64,000 nt of DNA from Paragorgia papillata (GCA_035771165.1 JAWNZC010000468.1:1082501-1146500); one strand, 5' to 3'; positions 30,670 to 43,012 are shown, counted from the first letter of the stretch. Notes: generated from the letters alone by a model not told the origin. Translations and numbers: made by a program.

Positions 30670-33265
30670 CACTGATCTCTATAAAAGGACTGGATAGCGC
30701 ATCTATTGTTTCTCGCGCCCTAATTTTGATGCCGGAAGTGAGCAGCGGCGGCCATCTTACTAGGACCCACTTGGGTCCTAAACAATATGGCGTACATAGG
30801 AGTGGAAAGCAGTTTAACGACGTTTTTCGCCAAATTCGAGAAGTTTGCGAAGATTTACCACCGAATTACGGTTCGTAATCTTATTTTATATAATAGTTAA
30901 GTGTTTTAAACTCTTTATTCCTTTTACAAAGGCTTTTTTTTGCGAAAGATACCTGCCTATGTATTTGCTTCACGAATCACGGTATTAACAAAATAGTCGG
31001 TAAACAAATGTCTTCCAAGTCCGCATGTGTACTTGTTTCTCTCTTTATTTTGCAGTATAAACGCCGTATTATTAAATGGTTTACTGTGATGGGTTTCCTT
31101 TAAGTTTTGATTGATTTATTGCCGAGTAATCCAAATGAGAATTCAAATTTGGAAAAGTTCTAGCATAAAACCTTATTGTCCATTTGCCACCTTATATGTT
31201 TCTTTAATAGGCAACCTTGTTGCCATCAGAAGTGTATTGTTTTTTACTTTTTTTATGGTTTTGTACTCACATGGATCTATAGAAATAAATTAGCTTGCAA
31301 TGCAATTTATACAAATTATAAAGGCTTTCATGGAGGCATAAATAATAGTGAGATATTATAAAGTATGACTTGTCTTTTTGAGTTATACCACTAAAGTTGA
31401 ATCATAATTTTTGCTTTAAATGGTCGGCTTTTCAATGAAAACCCAGCTAAACTTTACATTTTTTACAAGTAAATGCACCTGTTGATATTACCATTTCTGC
31501 AGAGGGTCTGGGATGCCAACTAAAACTCTAACAGTATCCCAGACACTCTACAAGTTTATTATTACATAAATGAAATATAATTTCCTGTATTGACTGATAG
31601 GATTAATAGCCACCTGCAAATAAATATTCACAACAAAACAGCAAGAGCATTTCTATTTTTTATATTTCTATATTTGAAAATACATTATCATTAATTCTCT
31701 TGTTTTGGTTGAAGCTACTTTCAATGATACATCTTGATGTTCAGGGCTTCTCATAATCCCATCATAGAATTCTCTTGTCAATATAAACTCTATGTTTTGG
31801 GGACTTTTGCCCTTATCAAATGCATTGCAATGGACTCAGTACAGCAAAATTTGGGTTTACCATCTTGAGAAGGAAACCACAGCCAACCTTTGTGGTAAAA
31901 ACCCAGTTAAAATGTCAGTTACTATAGTGTTCTTTGGAAGACAAGTAATGCTAATTCTGGTAAAAAACTAAATATTTACTTAAAATTATAGAAATGCCAC
32001 ACCACATATAGAAGCTTTTAATATATACATGCATACAGTGTAACAAAAATCAACTGAACCCTTAACCTTGTGATCACTTTTGAAATCTCTCTAATCATTG
32101 AACAGCAATAACTATTATAATAACAGAGCAAATGTTACATAGGGTTACAATCTGTATCCAGATTAACACCTGAGCCACTGGACTACAAAATACAATACAT
32201 GTATATAAAAGCTGATACTAAAGCCAAGTCAATTACATGTATGTGCACAACCTGTAAAGGTAATAAACTAAAGATTACAGTCTTACTAAGATGATAGAGC
32301 AAAGATCACTTGCTGCAAGTTTTGATGACTAGTGAGATATGCTGAACTATTGAACTAGATAAGCAAGGGTAGCAAACTGACAAATAGAAAAATACACATA
32401 CTGCCTGTGGTGACTGAAAGAGTCAAACTGAAAATACTACATTAGAAAACCATGTGAACCACTGAACCGTTTGAAGTAGCACAAACTTACTTTGGTTATT
32501 TAAAAATTAGAAACAATACTATGCCAAGGCTTGTCATTAGCCTAGCAGATTATAGACAGTGTATTATATTACTCAAGCATCTAATTTATGGGTCCATGGG
32601 AGTGTGGCACCCATTTATAGTCAATGAGTCATTGACCAGTTAGTAAAATCAAGGGTCCAAATTAAAATACTAATTCAAAAAGACAAGTTATAATTAATAT
32701 CTCACTGAATTTTAATATGCGTTCACGTTAAAGATTTTTACTAAGTTATATAAATTGTATGTATAAGGTTTTATGCTAAAACGTTTCCAAATTTGAATTC
32801 CCATTTGGATTTAATAATCGGCAATAAATCAATCAAAACTTAAAGGAAACCCATCACAGTAAACCATTTAATAATACGGCGTTTATACTGCAAAATAAAG
32901 AGAGAAACAAGTACACGTGCGGACTTGGAAGACATTTGTTTACCGACTATTTTGTTAATACCGTGATTCGTGAAGCAAATACATAGGCAGGTATCTTTCG
33001 CAAAAAAAAGCCTTTGTAAAAGGAATAAAGAGTTTAAAACACTTAACTATTATATAAAATAAGATTACGAACCTTAATTCGGTGGTAAATCTTAGCAAAC
33101 TTCTCGAATTTGGCGAAAAACGTCGTTAAACTGCTTTCCACTCCTATGTACGCCATATTTGTTTAGGACCCAAGTGGGTCCTAGTAAGATGGCCGCCGCT
33201 GCTCACTTCCGGCATCAATTCCTGAACAATAGATGCTCTATCCAGTCCTTTTATAGAGATCAGTG
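30670..33265. mobile_element. 2.6-kb long-TIR DNA transposon with exact 8-bp target duplication
   Basis: The ends read CACTGATCTCTATAAAAGG at 30,670 and its reverse complement ending in CAGTG at 33,265. GTCGAGAC is duplicated exactly on both sides (30,662-30,669 and 33,266-33,273). Inverted repeats extend with decreasing identity for roughly 0.5-0.7 kb (to about 31,390 and 32,670), including a GCCGGAAGTGAGCAGCGGCGG block. The interior (31,400-32,660) has no ORF over 70 codons and reads as non-coding, so the element is non-autonomous. 8-bp duplications fit hAT, P or Mutator-like groups; long TIRs favour the latter two. Confidence 0.85.
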
Positions 33266-33477
33266 GTCGAGACTCAGATAAAGACTGTATATATCGGTCA
33301 GCGGTTATAACCATAAATCAATGGTCGGTACTTTAAATAGGCGTAAACGAAACGTGTCATATTCAGTAACTAGTATCCTATGTACCCCTACGCGTCGCGA
33401 ATAGTTATCACATGTGTTCAGTGCATAGTGTTTAATATTTATGATGGCGGGTAATTCTGATTCAGGTAGGAATAATA

Positions 33478-33782
33478 CCAAAATCAGTAGAGTATCTTTT
33501 CCGGAAGAAAAAAGGTTTTTTGGAAGGCGGCCAAACGTTTATGTTTTATGACGTCAAGCTCAGGAATGCAGCGTGGCGTGTCAACGAATTTAAATCAGTT
33601 GAACAAAATGTTAATTTTGAACAGAGTGCGAAGTGAAAAAAAAACATATTGTTCAACAGATTTCGTTCATACGCCACGCTGCATTCCTAAGCTTGACGTC
33701 ATATAAACATTAACGTTTGGCCGCCTTCCAAACAACCCTTTTCGTTCCGGAAAAGACACTCTACTAATTTTGGTAGTAATAT
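33478..33782. mobile_element. Foldback MITE (copy 1)
   Basis: Both ends carry AGTAGAGT(A/G)TCTTTTCCGGAA followed by a GGAAGGCGGCCAAACGTT block, in inverted orientation, around an AT-rich centre. A second copy lies at about 35,229-35,575 in the opposite arm of the palindrome. No ORF. Confidence 0.65.
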
Positions 33783-33795
33783 AATCATTGGCGAA

Positions 33796-33960
33796 CTGAT
33801 GAACAGATGGAAATAAGGAAGGACAAAATAAAAAAGATGGAAATAAGGGAGGACATGTTGTCTGACTACTGTCGGAGAATCAAGGAGAAGTTTGGCGTCA
33901 GTGTCGGCGGTGTCAGTAAGCTGGTAACCAACCTGATGGACAAGGGAAAATACGTCGTCC
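33796..33960 (+). pseudogene. Fragment of PolB (palindrome-arm copy)
   Basis: The frame with MLSDYCRRIKEKFGVSVGGV and SKLVTNLMDK repeats, in the left arm, the polymerase piece found at 35,040-35,208 on the opposite strand. It resembles the segment just upstream of motif A in family-B polymerases of viral type. It ends where a LINE fragment begins. Confidence 0.6.
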
Positions 33961-33964
33961 ACTA

Positions 33965-34372
33965 TCGATTTATTGATTTGATTTGTCAATACACATAAAA
34001 TACAAAACAGGAAAAAACAAAATTATACAAATGGCGAGGAAGCCCAAAAAGAAACCAAGAGGCTTATATGGCATTGGGCTATCTCTTTTAAGTATGCGTA
34101 CAAAAAGATAGGAGTAGGCTTAGAATAAAGAAAAAATATATACATGTAAACCAATATATAACAGATAACTTATACTAATAACGAGAGAGAAAATGTTTTT
34201 TAAGCTTCGATTGAAACAAAGTAACGGTCGAAGCTTCTTGGATGTCTACCTTTAAAGAATTAAAAAATATAGGACCCTGGTAGATCACGGAAAATTGTCT
34301 GATTTTGGTTCTACAGAAAGGAACATAAAATAGTCTAGAACGTCGAGTATTATAACAACGTTTTCTTATAGT
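33965..34372 (-). pseudogene. LINE 3'-end fragment
   Basis: The minus-strand frame 34,175-34,378 ends with FCRTKIRQFSVIYQGPIFFN and a TLFQSKLKKHFLSRY C-terminus, typical of the end of CR1/Jockey-type ORF2 proteins. A ~200-bp AT-rich 3' region follows down to ~33,965. It sits inside the second PolB fragment and splits it. Confidence 0.65.
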
Positions 34373-35210
34373 TTTCATGTTTGATTTGTTTCTTAATGAC
34401 GCTCTTTTTACTTCTCAGACCAACAAACTCTACTATGGGAACACCAGCCGCTTCGTCTTTTATTTTCCCAATAACCTTTTTGTTTGACTTGTTGAAGTAT
34501 GGTGAGCTTTCCGAATAGTCTGAGTTGTCAAACTTATCCCTGTCACCCCAGAAGTCTTTGTAGACGTCTTCCGCTTCAATTTCATATGCCAGACTGTCCG
34601 TATCCCTGAACAACAACTTAGCCCTACTTCCATACTTTTGTAACATATAGTTGTAATGGAAGTCGTACATTAACGTTTTTGACAGATCCAAAATACACAT
34701 ACCCACGTATGTCGGTCGGTTCAGTGTTATTAAACACCTCCTTGATTCCGTGAACGGCAATCAGGTTTTCGTTGACTATTTTGGCGGACACGAAGGTTGG
34801 TTTGGAGGCCAGCTTTAACAACTTTTTTTCCCTTGTGACCAATCTGACATCGACGTACTTTCTCAGGTTTTCCATCGTTTTACCGGAAGACGCTGTTGTT
34901 CATGAGCTTGAAGAAGTCCTTTTCGAAGGCGTTTTTGGCGGCGGTTCTTTTCACTGTGTTAAAGTTCAGCCAGGGGGACTGATCGAACAACAAAGCACGG
35001 TGGATGTTCTTTACCCTCATCCCAAGCTTGACGTACAGCTGTAGATTCCTATAGTGGACGACGTATTTTCCTTGTCCATCAGGTTGGTTACCAGCTTACT
35101 GACACCGCCGACACTGACGCCAAACTTCTCCTTGATTCTCCGACAGTAGTCAGACAACATGTCCTCCCTTATTTCCATCTTTTTTATTTTGTCCTTCCTT
35201 ATTTCCATCT
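34373..35210 (-). pseudogene. Second, different viral-type DNA polymerase B fragment
   Basis: Minus-strand pieces in three frames: MLSDYCRRIKEKFGVSVGGV (35,208 down), then ALLFDQSPWLNF and DFFKLMNNSVF (~35,000-34,890; the last resembles motif B, K...NS.(F/Y)G), then MENLRKYVDVRLVTREKKLL (34,875), then LLFRDTDSLAYEIE (motif C, DTDS) in frame 34,350-34,760, ending EAAGVPIVEFVGLRSK. At least three frameshifts. It does not match the sequence of the resident PolB at 43-46.5 kb (its motif C is EMDTDSAY), so it comes from another element family. Confidence 0.75.
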
Positions 35211-38200
35211 GTTTAACAGTTCACCAATGATTCTATACCGAAATTAGTAGAGTGTCTTTTCCGGAAGGAAAAGGGTTGTTTGGAAGGCGGCCAAACGTTA
35301 ATGTTTATATGACGTCAAGCTTAGGAATGCAGCGTGGCGTATGAACGAAATCTGTTGAACAATATGTTTTTTTGAACGGAGTGTACTACAGTATCACATT
35401 CACTTCGCACTCTGTTCAAAATTAACATCTTGTTCAACTGAATTCGTTTATTTCGTTAAATTCGTTGACACGCCACGCTGCATTCCTGAGCTTGACGTCA
35501 TAAAACATAAACGTTTGGCCGCCTTCCAAACAACCTTTTTTCTTCCGGAAAAGACACTCTACTGATTTTGGTATTATTCCTACCTGAATCAGAATTACCC
35601 GCCATCATAAATATTAAACATGTGCACTGAACACATGTGATAACTATTCGCGACGCGTAGGGGTACATAGGATACTAGTTACTGAATATGACACGTTTCG
35701 TTTACGCCTATTTAAAGTACCGACCATTGATTTATGGTTATAACCGCTGACTGATATATACAGTCGGAAATCTCAACCATCAATCTCTTTATCTCGAGTC
35801 TCGACCCTCAATCTCTTTATCTCGACCATCAATCTCTTTATCTCGATCATCAATCTCTTTATCTCGACCACCAATCTCTTTTTCTGGATTACTAAACGGA
35901 AACTCGATACACTTTTGTCAGGTTTGGCTTGCCATAGCACAAGCCTTGCCTCATACAGTGACCTGTTTGGTTTAGGCAGAGTTTGAGAATCTTATTGAAG
36001 TAGACAAGAGCAGAAACATCATTTTTGATTTTAGTACATGAATACTGTCGGGTTAGAAGAAATCCTTAGGACAGACGCTTTTGTGCGAAACGTTTTTGGT
36101 GGTGTTTTTGCGTGCGACAAACTACCTCATCGGATTGACAAGTATCCAAAAGCATATGTGGCTAACGTGGATCCCAGGGGCGGATCTAGGATTTTTGTCA
36201 CCTTAGTCCAAAATATTTGGGTTCTAGGGTAGGGGGGTGGTGGTCATGCTCCCCGGCCCCAGAAAATTTTAGCAGATTTAATTATTTTAACCAAGAAATA
36301 AACAACAGATACAATACATCTACTTCAAATATTTAATAAGATTCATGACTTCAAATATTTTATATGAAACTGATAACCATACTGCAGGTTAGACCATTTC
36401 ACTCAAGAGCTCGAAACAGAGCTGTATAGGCAATTCCCAGATGCCTCAGACCTAAAACATTTAAATACTATGTCAAATTCAAAAATGTTGTCGGCCTGAC
36501 TCAGTCTCTATATTCAGGGCTTATTTACAAGGAGGTATTATCCTAGCCACTGGGTTACTCTAGCACACTGGTTACCCTAGCTGTCATACATTTCATGTGT
36601 GTGTTTTTTGTTCAAGTCGTATTTACAAGGACACTAGGGGCACCCGGGTGCTAGGGTTACCCCAGCTGGGTTATGTTTTGTCCTTGTAAATGCACTTCGT
36701 AGGGATAACTCACCTAACCAGGACAACTTTTTACCTGTTTGGTAACCACATCTAATATAGTTGACCCAGGGTAGGGGTAACCCTACCTTGAAAACAGGCC
36801 CTAACTATGGTCTCTCACATAAAATAACATAATTATGATTGCCAGACCTCACTATCTATTTTATGAATTTATGAAGTAGTCTACATTATCCAATCTTGAC
36901 AAAATCCTTTAGCTTGTATTTCAATTCTTGCTACAATGCTAGTCTCAAAATCATATTAATATTCAATTAAGTTTTCAAACCATTTATATAAATACAAGAA
37001 GGGAAAACCCTGAATGAATTTGAGCTACTTTCGCTACAAACACGTAGATATATAAATAAGATTCTAAACAATAATAAAAGTCACCTTTCATTTGAAGACA
37101 TGCCATGTGGTCTCAATCGTGGCGAAGGTTGTTATTGTTGTATTATTAAAATTCAGTGTAGAATATAAATATGTCTTTATACGTCGAACGAACTTAAAGA
37201 AACTAGAAAATAATTAAGGCAGAAAAATCTGCTTACCTGAGAGCAGCACGAGGTTTCTTCTTGTCATTGTTGGCGTATATTACCACGTATATCTCAGTGC
37301 TAAAATTCCTTTGATGTGTCTTGCCAATCTTGGTAAAATGCTCCTTTGCGCAAAGCATCCTTCGCTTGTTGACCCTCGAGTCGACGGTATTAAACTTGCC
37401 GTTTTATAAATCTCTCGCAACACATCTCGTCGTTGTCCTTCAAAGCGAATACATCAAGATCTATCACATTTGTATTAGGGAAAGCCATGTTCCAAACGAA
37501 AGAATCCGCTTGTAGTGATACTAGTGCAAGTTAGTCAGAATCGATCACTGATCAGTCCACAAATCAGTCGAGAACTACAAAGTAAAACGCCGCTAAAACC
37601 AATCCGTGCTCTTGATAAAGAGCTATTGAAAAATTAAGCCAATCAGAAAGGGTGATACAAGGGGTCTAAATCCGTCGAGAAAGACAAAGAAATCCGGCGA
37701 ACACTCGGCAAACCAATCACAGGTCGCTATAAAGGCTAATTTATAAATTCAACCAATGACAGCGGCTGATACAATAGGCTCAAATCCGTCGAGAAAGAAC
37801 AAAAGAGAGCTTAAACACGGAGCAAGCGCATAAGTACTGGCTGAGTACCTCAGACAATCCTGGCCAAACGCATCTGATTGGTCCACACAGCTAAAATTAC
37901 TTCCGGCCTTACCGAAGAACTTTGGCTGAAGAGTGAAGACTGAAGAGTGGAGCTTTTGTGAGACGTTTTGTTTACTGTTTACTGTTTTTAAATTAAACTT
38001 GCCGCTTTGCAAACGTCGAATTTGTCTTTTTCAAGTGTAACACATCATTCTGAGTAGAAAGACGGGAAAATTACGCCTTCAATAAGTCGAAACAAAACTG
38101 AGGTGAGGAAAAACCGTACGAAAAACACCAACATAATTATGCGACAGAAATTGTACGAAGACATCTGAAACTTTGTTCCTTTTATGCAACAACAATAATG

Positions 38201-40813
38201 CGTATATTAAGCTATGCTATCGAAAACAATTAGTACAGCAATGGGCACAGAAAATGTATGAGTATATGTACATGTAGTTGAAACTTATTGTTCTTTAGTA
38301 GGTCTCCAGTTTCCTATTAAAATGAAAACATGTTTTGGACAAATGTTCGAGCGTGCGGAAATATGTCAACACAAAGAGCAAAAACAGTTTTAATAGTGAC
38401 GAAAGATTTTAGCAACAAACTTTGATATTAAATTAACTCCTATCTGCAGAACTGTCCGGTTTTAAGGCATGCAGCCGGTAAAAAATCTTGAATCCTTGCC
38501 AGACACAACAAAATGCACAAGCAAAAAGACCAGCGAGAACAAGAAACCAGTCATTAGCTTAGGCAACATTTCAGTTCAAAATTTGAGTAGCCCGTGTCGA
38601 TTTAGGCATAAGACATTTCAGAAACTTAAGCTTAATAAACAATAGAAATAATGAGAAAAAAACAAAAAGCCATATGCATTCAATTCGCTAAAAAAGTTAG
38701 CCGTCTAGCAATGGAACGTTTATAGCGTCTCACCGTTTTTCTTGTTGAATGCAGATGTCTGTATTCTTCGCTTTTTTTCTTCATATATTCCGTCCTTGTA
38801 ATTATAAGACCCTTTTATGTACACCAAGAATGTTGATAATGAATATCTCCATGTAGATGTCTGAACATTATCTCACTTTTCAACGACGATTTGACGAGGC
38901 AAACAACTTTGTTTTTGCACGACCGACAGTAAAAATAGGGAACCCAGTAAATGTTGTCTGGAAAGCCAGACACTAGAATGGCTTCCTAAAAGTTCTCAAT
39001 TATTTGTGCCGATTTATTGACTTGCAAAAAGCAAAGTTCATATAATAACTTATTTATTGTCTTCGTGTAAATGGTCTGTTTTAGTTAAATATCAAAGTAT
39101 TGTCTTTTATGTGGAACTCTATTTTAAAAAAACGGCGAAAGACAAAGCAGCTATAACTTACGTGACCTTCAAACATCGTTTGAAACTGAGGAAGGTCATA
39201 TATATATTTTACAAATTTATTGACCAAACAAATTTAATCACTTCAGAATTGTTTTTAACTAAGACACTTATGCTTCTCTTTACAATTTACGTAGATAATT
39301 GAAAAGGTAAAAAGGTTATAAATAAAAGATAATTCTCAAAACTTCACCAGCTCGCTGACTCGTTGTTGACTTGGCTGTTGACATTTCAAACTGTCAGTGC
39401 GTAACCGGGGGGGTGGACCCTTTTATACGCTCGCTCCGTGTTTAAGCAAGCGGCGTTTTTGACAACACGGACGTCAACCGGAAGTAAATTGTCGTTGTTT
39501 TCGCGGGGTTTGAGGACATCACGTCCGTGAAGTCAAGTCAGCGACGCCAAACCTCAAGCTTTGCCGTACGTGTTGAAGGTCAAGAACGTCTCAAGGTAAG
39601 TGTAATTTCTGGACCAAATTTTACATTTTTTGCAGTAAAACGTTTATAGATAGTGTTCTCAAATGCATATTTTACCGAATCTTTAGAAACAAATTCATGT
39701 CAGTCAACTATTTTTACGGCAGATATAGCTTCGGTTAATAAACCGATGTTTTGCAGTAGATGTCTTCCTCCAAAAGCGTTTTGATACATATATTTCTTTT
39801 AAAAGCTGGTGTAATTGGTCGTTTTACTCGTTTATCCGTCTTTACTGCTTGTGTAACGCTTGTTAGCAAGACCTTTTGAAATGAAATTGTGTTCACAAGA
39901 TCATGCATTTTGCCGTTTGAGATATCACTTCGATAATTTAAATTTCAGAGTTCCCACAGCGAATGTTGTTATTTTTACAAACAAGTTTCAGGCAGTTGTG
40001 ATTTATAAAGTTTATAGTTTGTCAAAAATTTTGAAGCATTTTACCCATAGAAATAATCTAGAAGAGTGTTACTTGATATTAAAAACTATTTTTCTGGGCA
40101 TGCAGTTTTGTTTGCTTGGAAGCGTCGAGTCCTTTTGAGCAAAGCAAAACGACAGCTATATAAGCTAAGTTTTCAAAGTTATCTTGTTGCATAAGCTCAT
40201 GCAGAAGCTGGTGGAAATTTTGAGGTTTTAGTAGATCACAGGTTACATTGTCTTGTAAGAATCTTTGATTTTAAGATGTCCAATAACAATTGCATTTCAC
40301 AATTGTCTAATCGATAAAATGCAGTCCGTATATTATATTTTTTACAAGCACAATCAAACCTTATTTTTTAGTGTCCAAATGCTTGTCCGGCCTCGAGCAT
40401 TTCATAAGGAAATATCAACTAGTTATAGTTTATCCTGATTCATTAAAAACTGCCTCGAGCTCTCAATAGTTTCTGAATTTTAACGTCATTTTAATACACT
40501 TAAGTTGTTTTACTTGATATCCTAAGTTCATGCACATTCTAAATTACATTTTCTGATGGTGTTTCATTAGTGTAACTTGTAATATATTTTTTGTATATTT
40601 ATAATAACAGCTAATACAACAAAGGAAATCTAAAAGAAGTGGATGGAAACAGCTAGAGTAAGCTATAATTAAAAGGCTGGGCTACATGGGTAATCAACTG
40701 TGACAACTATCAAGTCAAGCCCAATGACTTTTATGTACTATGGTGTTATGCAATTTATATTTACACAGGGCAAAATCAAGATTATGGCACTGCAAGTGAT
40801 AATATATTGGACT

Positions 40814-41410
40814 TTATTATATAAAATAGAGTGTTTTATTGATTTTTCCGCCACTAATAAAAGTGATAATCTCACATGTGCGATTATTTATGATAATCGC
40901 ACATGTGACGATTATCGCTGAATCAGCATTATAGTTTAATGCAATTTTTGCAAGGCAATAGGACAATTTTTTTATATAATAAACAGAACAATACATGGAT
41001 GCTTGGAAATATGAAATTTATTTCTCGTGTTGACCAGGATATGTCACTCGTTCGCTTCGCTCACTCGTGAGATATCCTGGTCAACACTCGAAATAAATTT
41101 CATATTTCCGCACATCCATGTATTATTCTCTATTTATTATATAAGATAGAGTGTTTTTATTGATTTTTTCCACCACTAATAAAAGTGATAATCTCACATG
41201 TGCGATTATTTATGATAATCGCACATGTGATGATTATCGCTGAATCAGCAATATAGTTTAATGCAATTTTTGCAAGGCAATAGGACAATTTTTTTATATA
41301 ATAAACAGAACAGTACATGGATGTTTGGAAATATAAAATTTATTTCTCGTGTTGAACAGGGATATCTCACGAGTGAGCGAACACTCGAAATAAATTTCAT
41401 ATTTCTGCAC
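40814..41410. repeat. Tandem duplication of a ~320-bp unit
   Basis: Units at 40,814-41,133 and 41,134-41,410 are ~95% alike. Each contains the hairpin CACATGTGCGATTATTTATG with its complement, and a CTCGTTCGCTTCGCTCACTC-type palindromic block that is common in anthozoan genomes as I recall. Confidence 0.8.
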
Positions 41411-41830
41411 ATCATCATCATCATCATAGCCTGTGTGTCCCTCAGGAGGGGTCAGGCCGTCGCGTTGCCGCTCTCCAAGCTGCTCTATCGCTTGTGAGCT
41501 GAAGGTCTATCCCATCTCTTTCATCACCTATTATACAGTCATTCCATCTTTTCCACGGTCTTCCTCTTGGTCGTTTTCCGAGTTCTTTTCTTTCTGCTGC
41601 CCACCTTGTTACTTCGTTCTCGTCTTTCCTTTTCACGTGGCCATACCACCTTAGCCTACTTTCCTGTACTTTGTCCCTCAGCCTAGCTACACCGACGTCT
41701 GCTCTTATGTCAATGTTCCTCATCATGTCTCTTCGTGTGACTCCACGGATGACTCTGAGGCATCGCATTTCCGCTACCTCCAGCCTATGGAGGTCTTGTT
41801 CCTTCACCGCCCACGTTTCTGCCGCGTACA
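41411..41830 (-). pseudogene. Non-LTR retrotransposon C-terminal fragment with (GAT)n tail
   Basis: The minus-strand frame (41,442-41,807) encodes LRDKVQESRLRWYGHVKRKD, GKRPRGRPWKRWND and DRAAWRAATRRPDPS, the characteristic C-terminus of a widespread non-LTR retrotransposon group. It terminates in a (GAT)n repeat at 41,411-41,427. 5'-truncated. Confidence 0.8.
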
Positions 41831-42850
41831 GTGCTAGTTTTATATTAACTTTGGTTTTCTTCTAGTTTTAACTTCTAGTTTTATATATTGGTTTTCTAAT
41901 TAGGCCATGACCCCCTTTATTCCACTTCTGAAACTGTTTTATCCTCTTCATTAGCTGGGCGGAAAGAGTTTGCTTACATACTTGTTTGCATAGATGATTA
42001 TTGGTTTGTTTAAAAAGTAAAAACAACTATAGTCTATAGACGTTTTTGCCATCAAGAACGCGAGTTGCTTAACGTAAAGACGCGACGCCACGAACGCCGC
42101 TTTAGATCCAGTCTACTCGCGGACATCTGACGTCCGTGTTGTCAAAAACGCCGCTTGCTTAAGCTCTCTAAAGTCAACAGCGCGGCGCGGGTTAAAATGC
42201 CGGTCGGCAGTCTCACCTAATCGTATCTCGGCAATCTCGAGAGTCGAGACTGAGCGAAGAACGATACGATAATTATTTTTTCTTGCGGATTTTTTTTACC
42301 TTAGTCGTATGACTTATTTGACTAACGCTAAATCCGCCCCTGGATCCGAGTAACCAAAAAGGCAGTCATTGGATAGCGTTTTACTTCCCGAGTCCTGAAA
42401 AAGGCGAGTTTTTTTACTCACTTGTGTTGTTCCTTGATAGAAACTGTTCCCAATGGACATATAATAACCGAACATTACAGTCGCCGTTTTCAGAATTTTG
42501 TGGACAGTATTGTATTTATTACTTAGTATACCGCTGCCGAAAACTCGAAATGAGTGTTATCACGCACAAATTTACCAAAAATCTTGTAAACAACGACCGC
42601 TTAGTTGCTGCGTTTGTAAGGAAACATTTTACCTTGCCGCCGTCTCGGCGGAGTCCTGGCCAGAAAGCCGTTGCAAAATACCCGACACGTGTGTGAATTA
42701 TCAGTAGTGAATTTATTTACAATACAAAATGAATACATAAATTGTTCTTGAATATTGTCATGTTTTCCTCACACTATTTACAGTTCGCCGTGTACATAAT
42801 ATATGTTGCACCAACATAGGTATGTTGCTTTATTAGTTCTCTTTGGTATT

Positions 42851-43008
42851 ACAGTAAAAACCCGCTAACAAGAACCTACCACTATTAAGAACCTCAGGCT
42901 GAAATTAAGAGTTTATTTATTTATTTATATAAGAATAAATAAGAATATAAGAACCTATCCAACCTGATTTTTGTAAAATATAGGTTCTTGTTAGCGGGTT
43001 TTTACTGT
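42851..43008. mobile_element. 158-bp MITE beside the PolB 3' end
   Basis: Ends ACAGTAAAAACCCGCTAACA and the reverse complement TGTTAGCGGGTTTTTACTGT give perfect ~27-bp inverted repeats around a (TTTA)n core. It lies only a few bases downstream of the polymerase stop codon (43,013). A Tc1/mariner-type MITE is likely, but a TA duplication is not clear. Confidence 0.75.
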
Positions 43009-43012
43009 CTAT

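Larger units (their letters stand above)
33274..35935. repeat. Palindromic duplication inside the Polinton
   Basis: The segment 33,274-~33,955 recurs inverted at ~35,045-35,765. The capsid 3' end plus minisatellite (30,447-30,669) recurs inverted at ~35,766-35,935. Without the 2.6 kb transposon, the arms would form one ~0.9 kb inverted repeat around a central ~1.1 kb loop. The outer arm copies the last ~45 bp of the capsid gene, so the duplication arose within this element or by exchange with another copy. Confidence 0.8.
39446..42158. mobile_element. 2.7-kb TTAA-flanked element nested in the hAT-type element
   Basis: The left end TTAA-GCAAGCGGCGTTTTTG (39,442 on) and the right end CAAAAACGCCGCTTGC-TTAA (to 42,162) form a ~31-bp inverted repeat ending in ACGGACGTCA, within a TTAA duplication, as for piggyBac or Kolobok groups. 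No transposase is seen. It holds a 320-bp tandem duplication and a non-LTR retrotransposon fragment. Confidence 0.75.
36175..42342. mobile_element. 6.2-kb hAT-type element inserted in the protease gene
   Basis: Ends CAGGGGCGGATCTAGG (36,175) and CTAAATCCGCCCCTG (to 42,342) are inverted repeats of the CAGGGGCGG hAT type. GATCC is duplicated at 36,170-36,174 and 42,343-42,347; a 5-bp duplication is short for hAT, although hAT groups with 5-bp duplications exist as I remember. No transposase is visible; 36,240-39,440 is AT-rich and non-coding. The interior contains a complete TTAA-flanked element. A related MITE with the same ends is at 54,559-55,900. Confidence 0.8.
36038..42696 (+). pseudogene. 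Adenain-like cysteine protease split by a hAT-type insertion
   Basis: The Polinton maturation protease cleaves virion proteins. The first part (36,038-36,174) encodes MNTVGLEEILRTDAFVRNVF, ACDKLP and YVANVDP. The same frame resumes at 42,343 with DPSNQKGSHWIAFYFPSP (catalytic His in GSHW), and then SEFCGQYCIYYLVYRC, with the catalytic Cys in GQYC. The tail THKFTKNLVNNDRLVAAFVR matches the family C-terminus. The acidic triad residue, usually in an EFFDS-type segment, seems changed (GEFFYSL). Total length without the insert is ~160 residues plus an odd tail. The insert duplicates the GATCC that encodes Asp-Pro. Confidence 0.85.
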
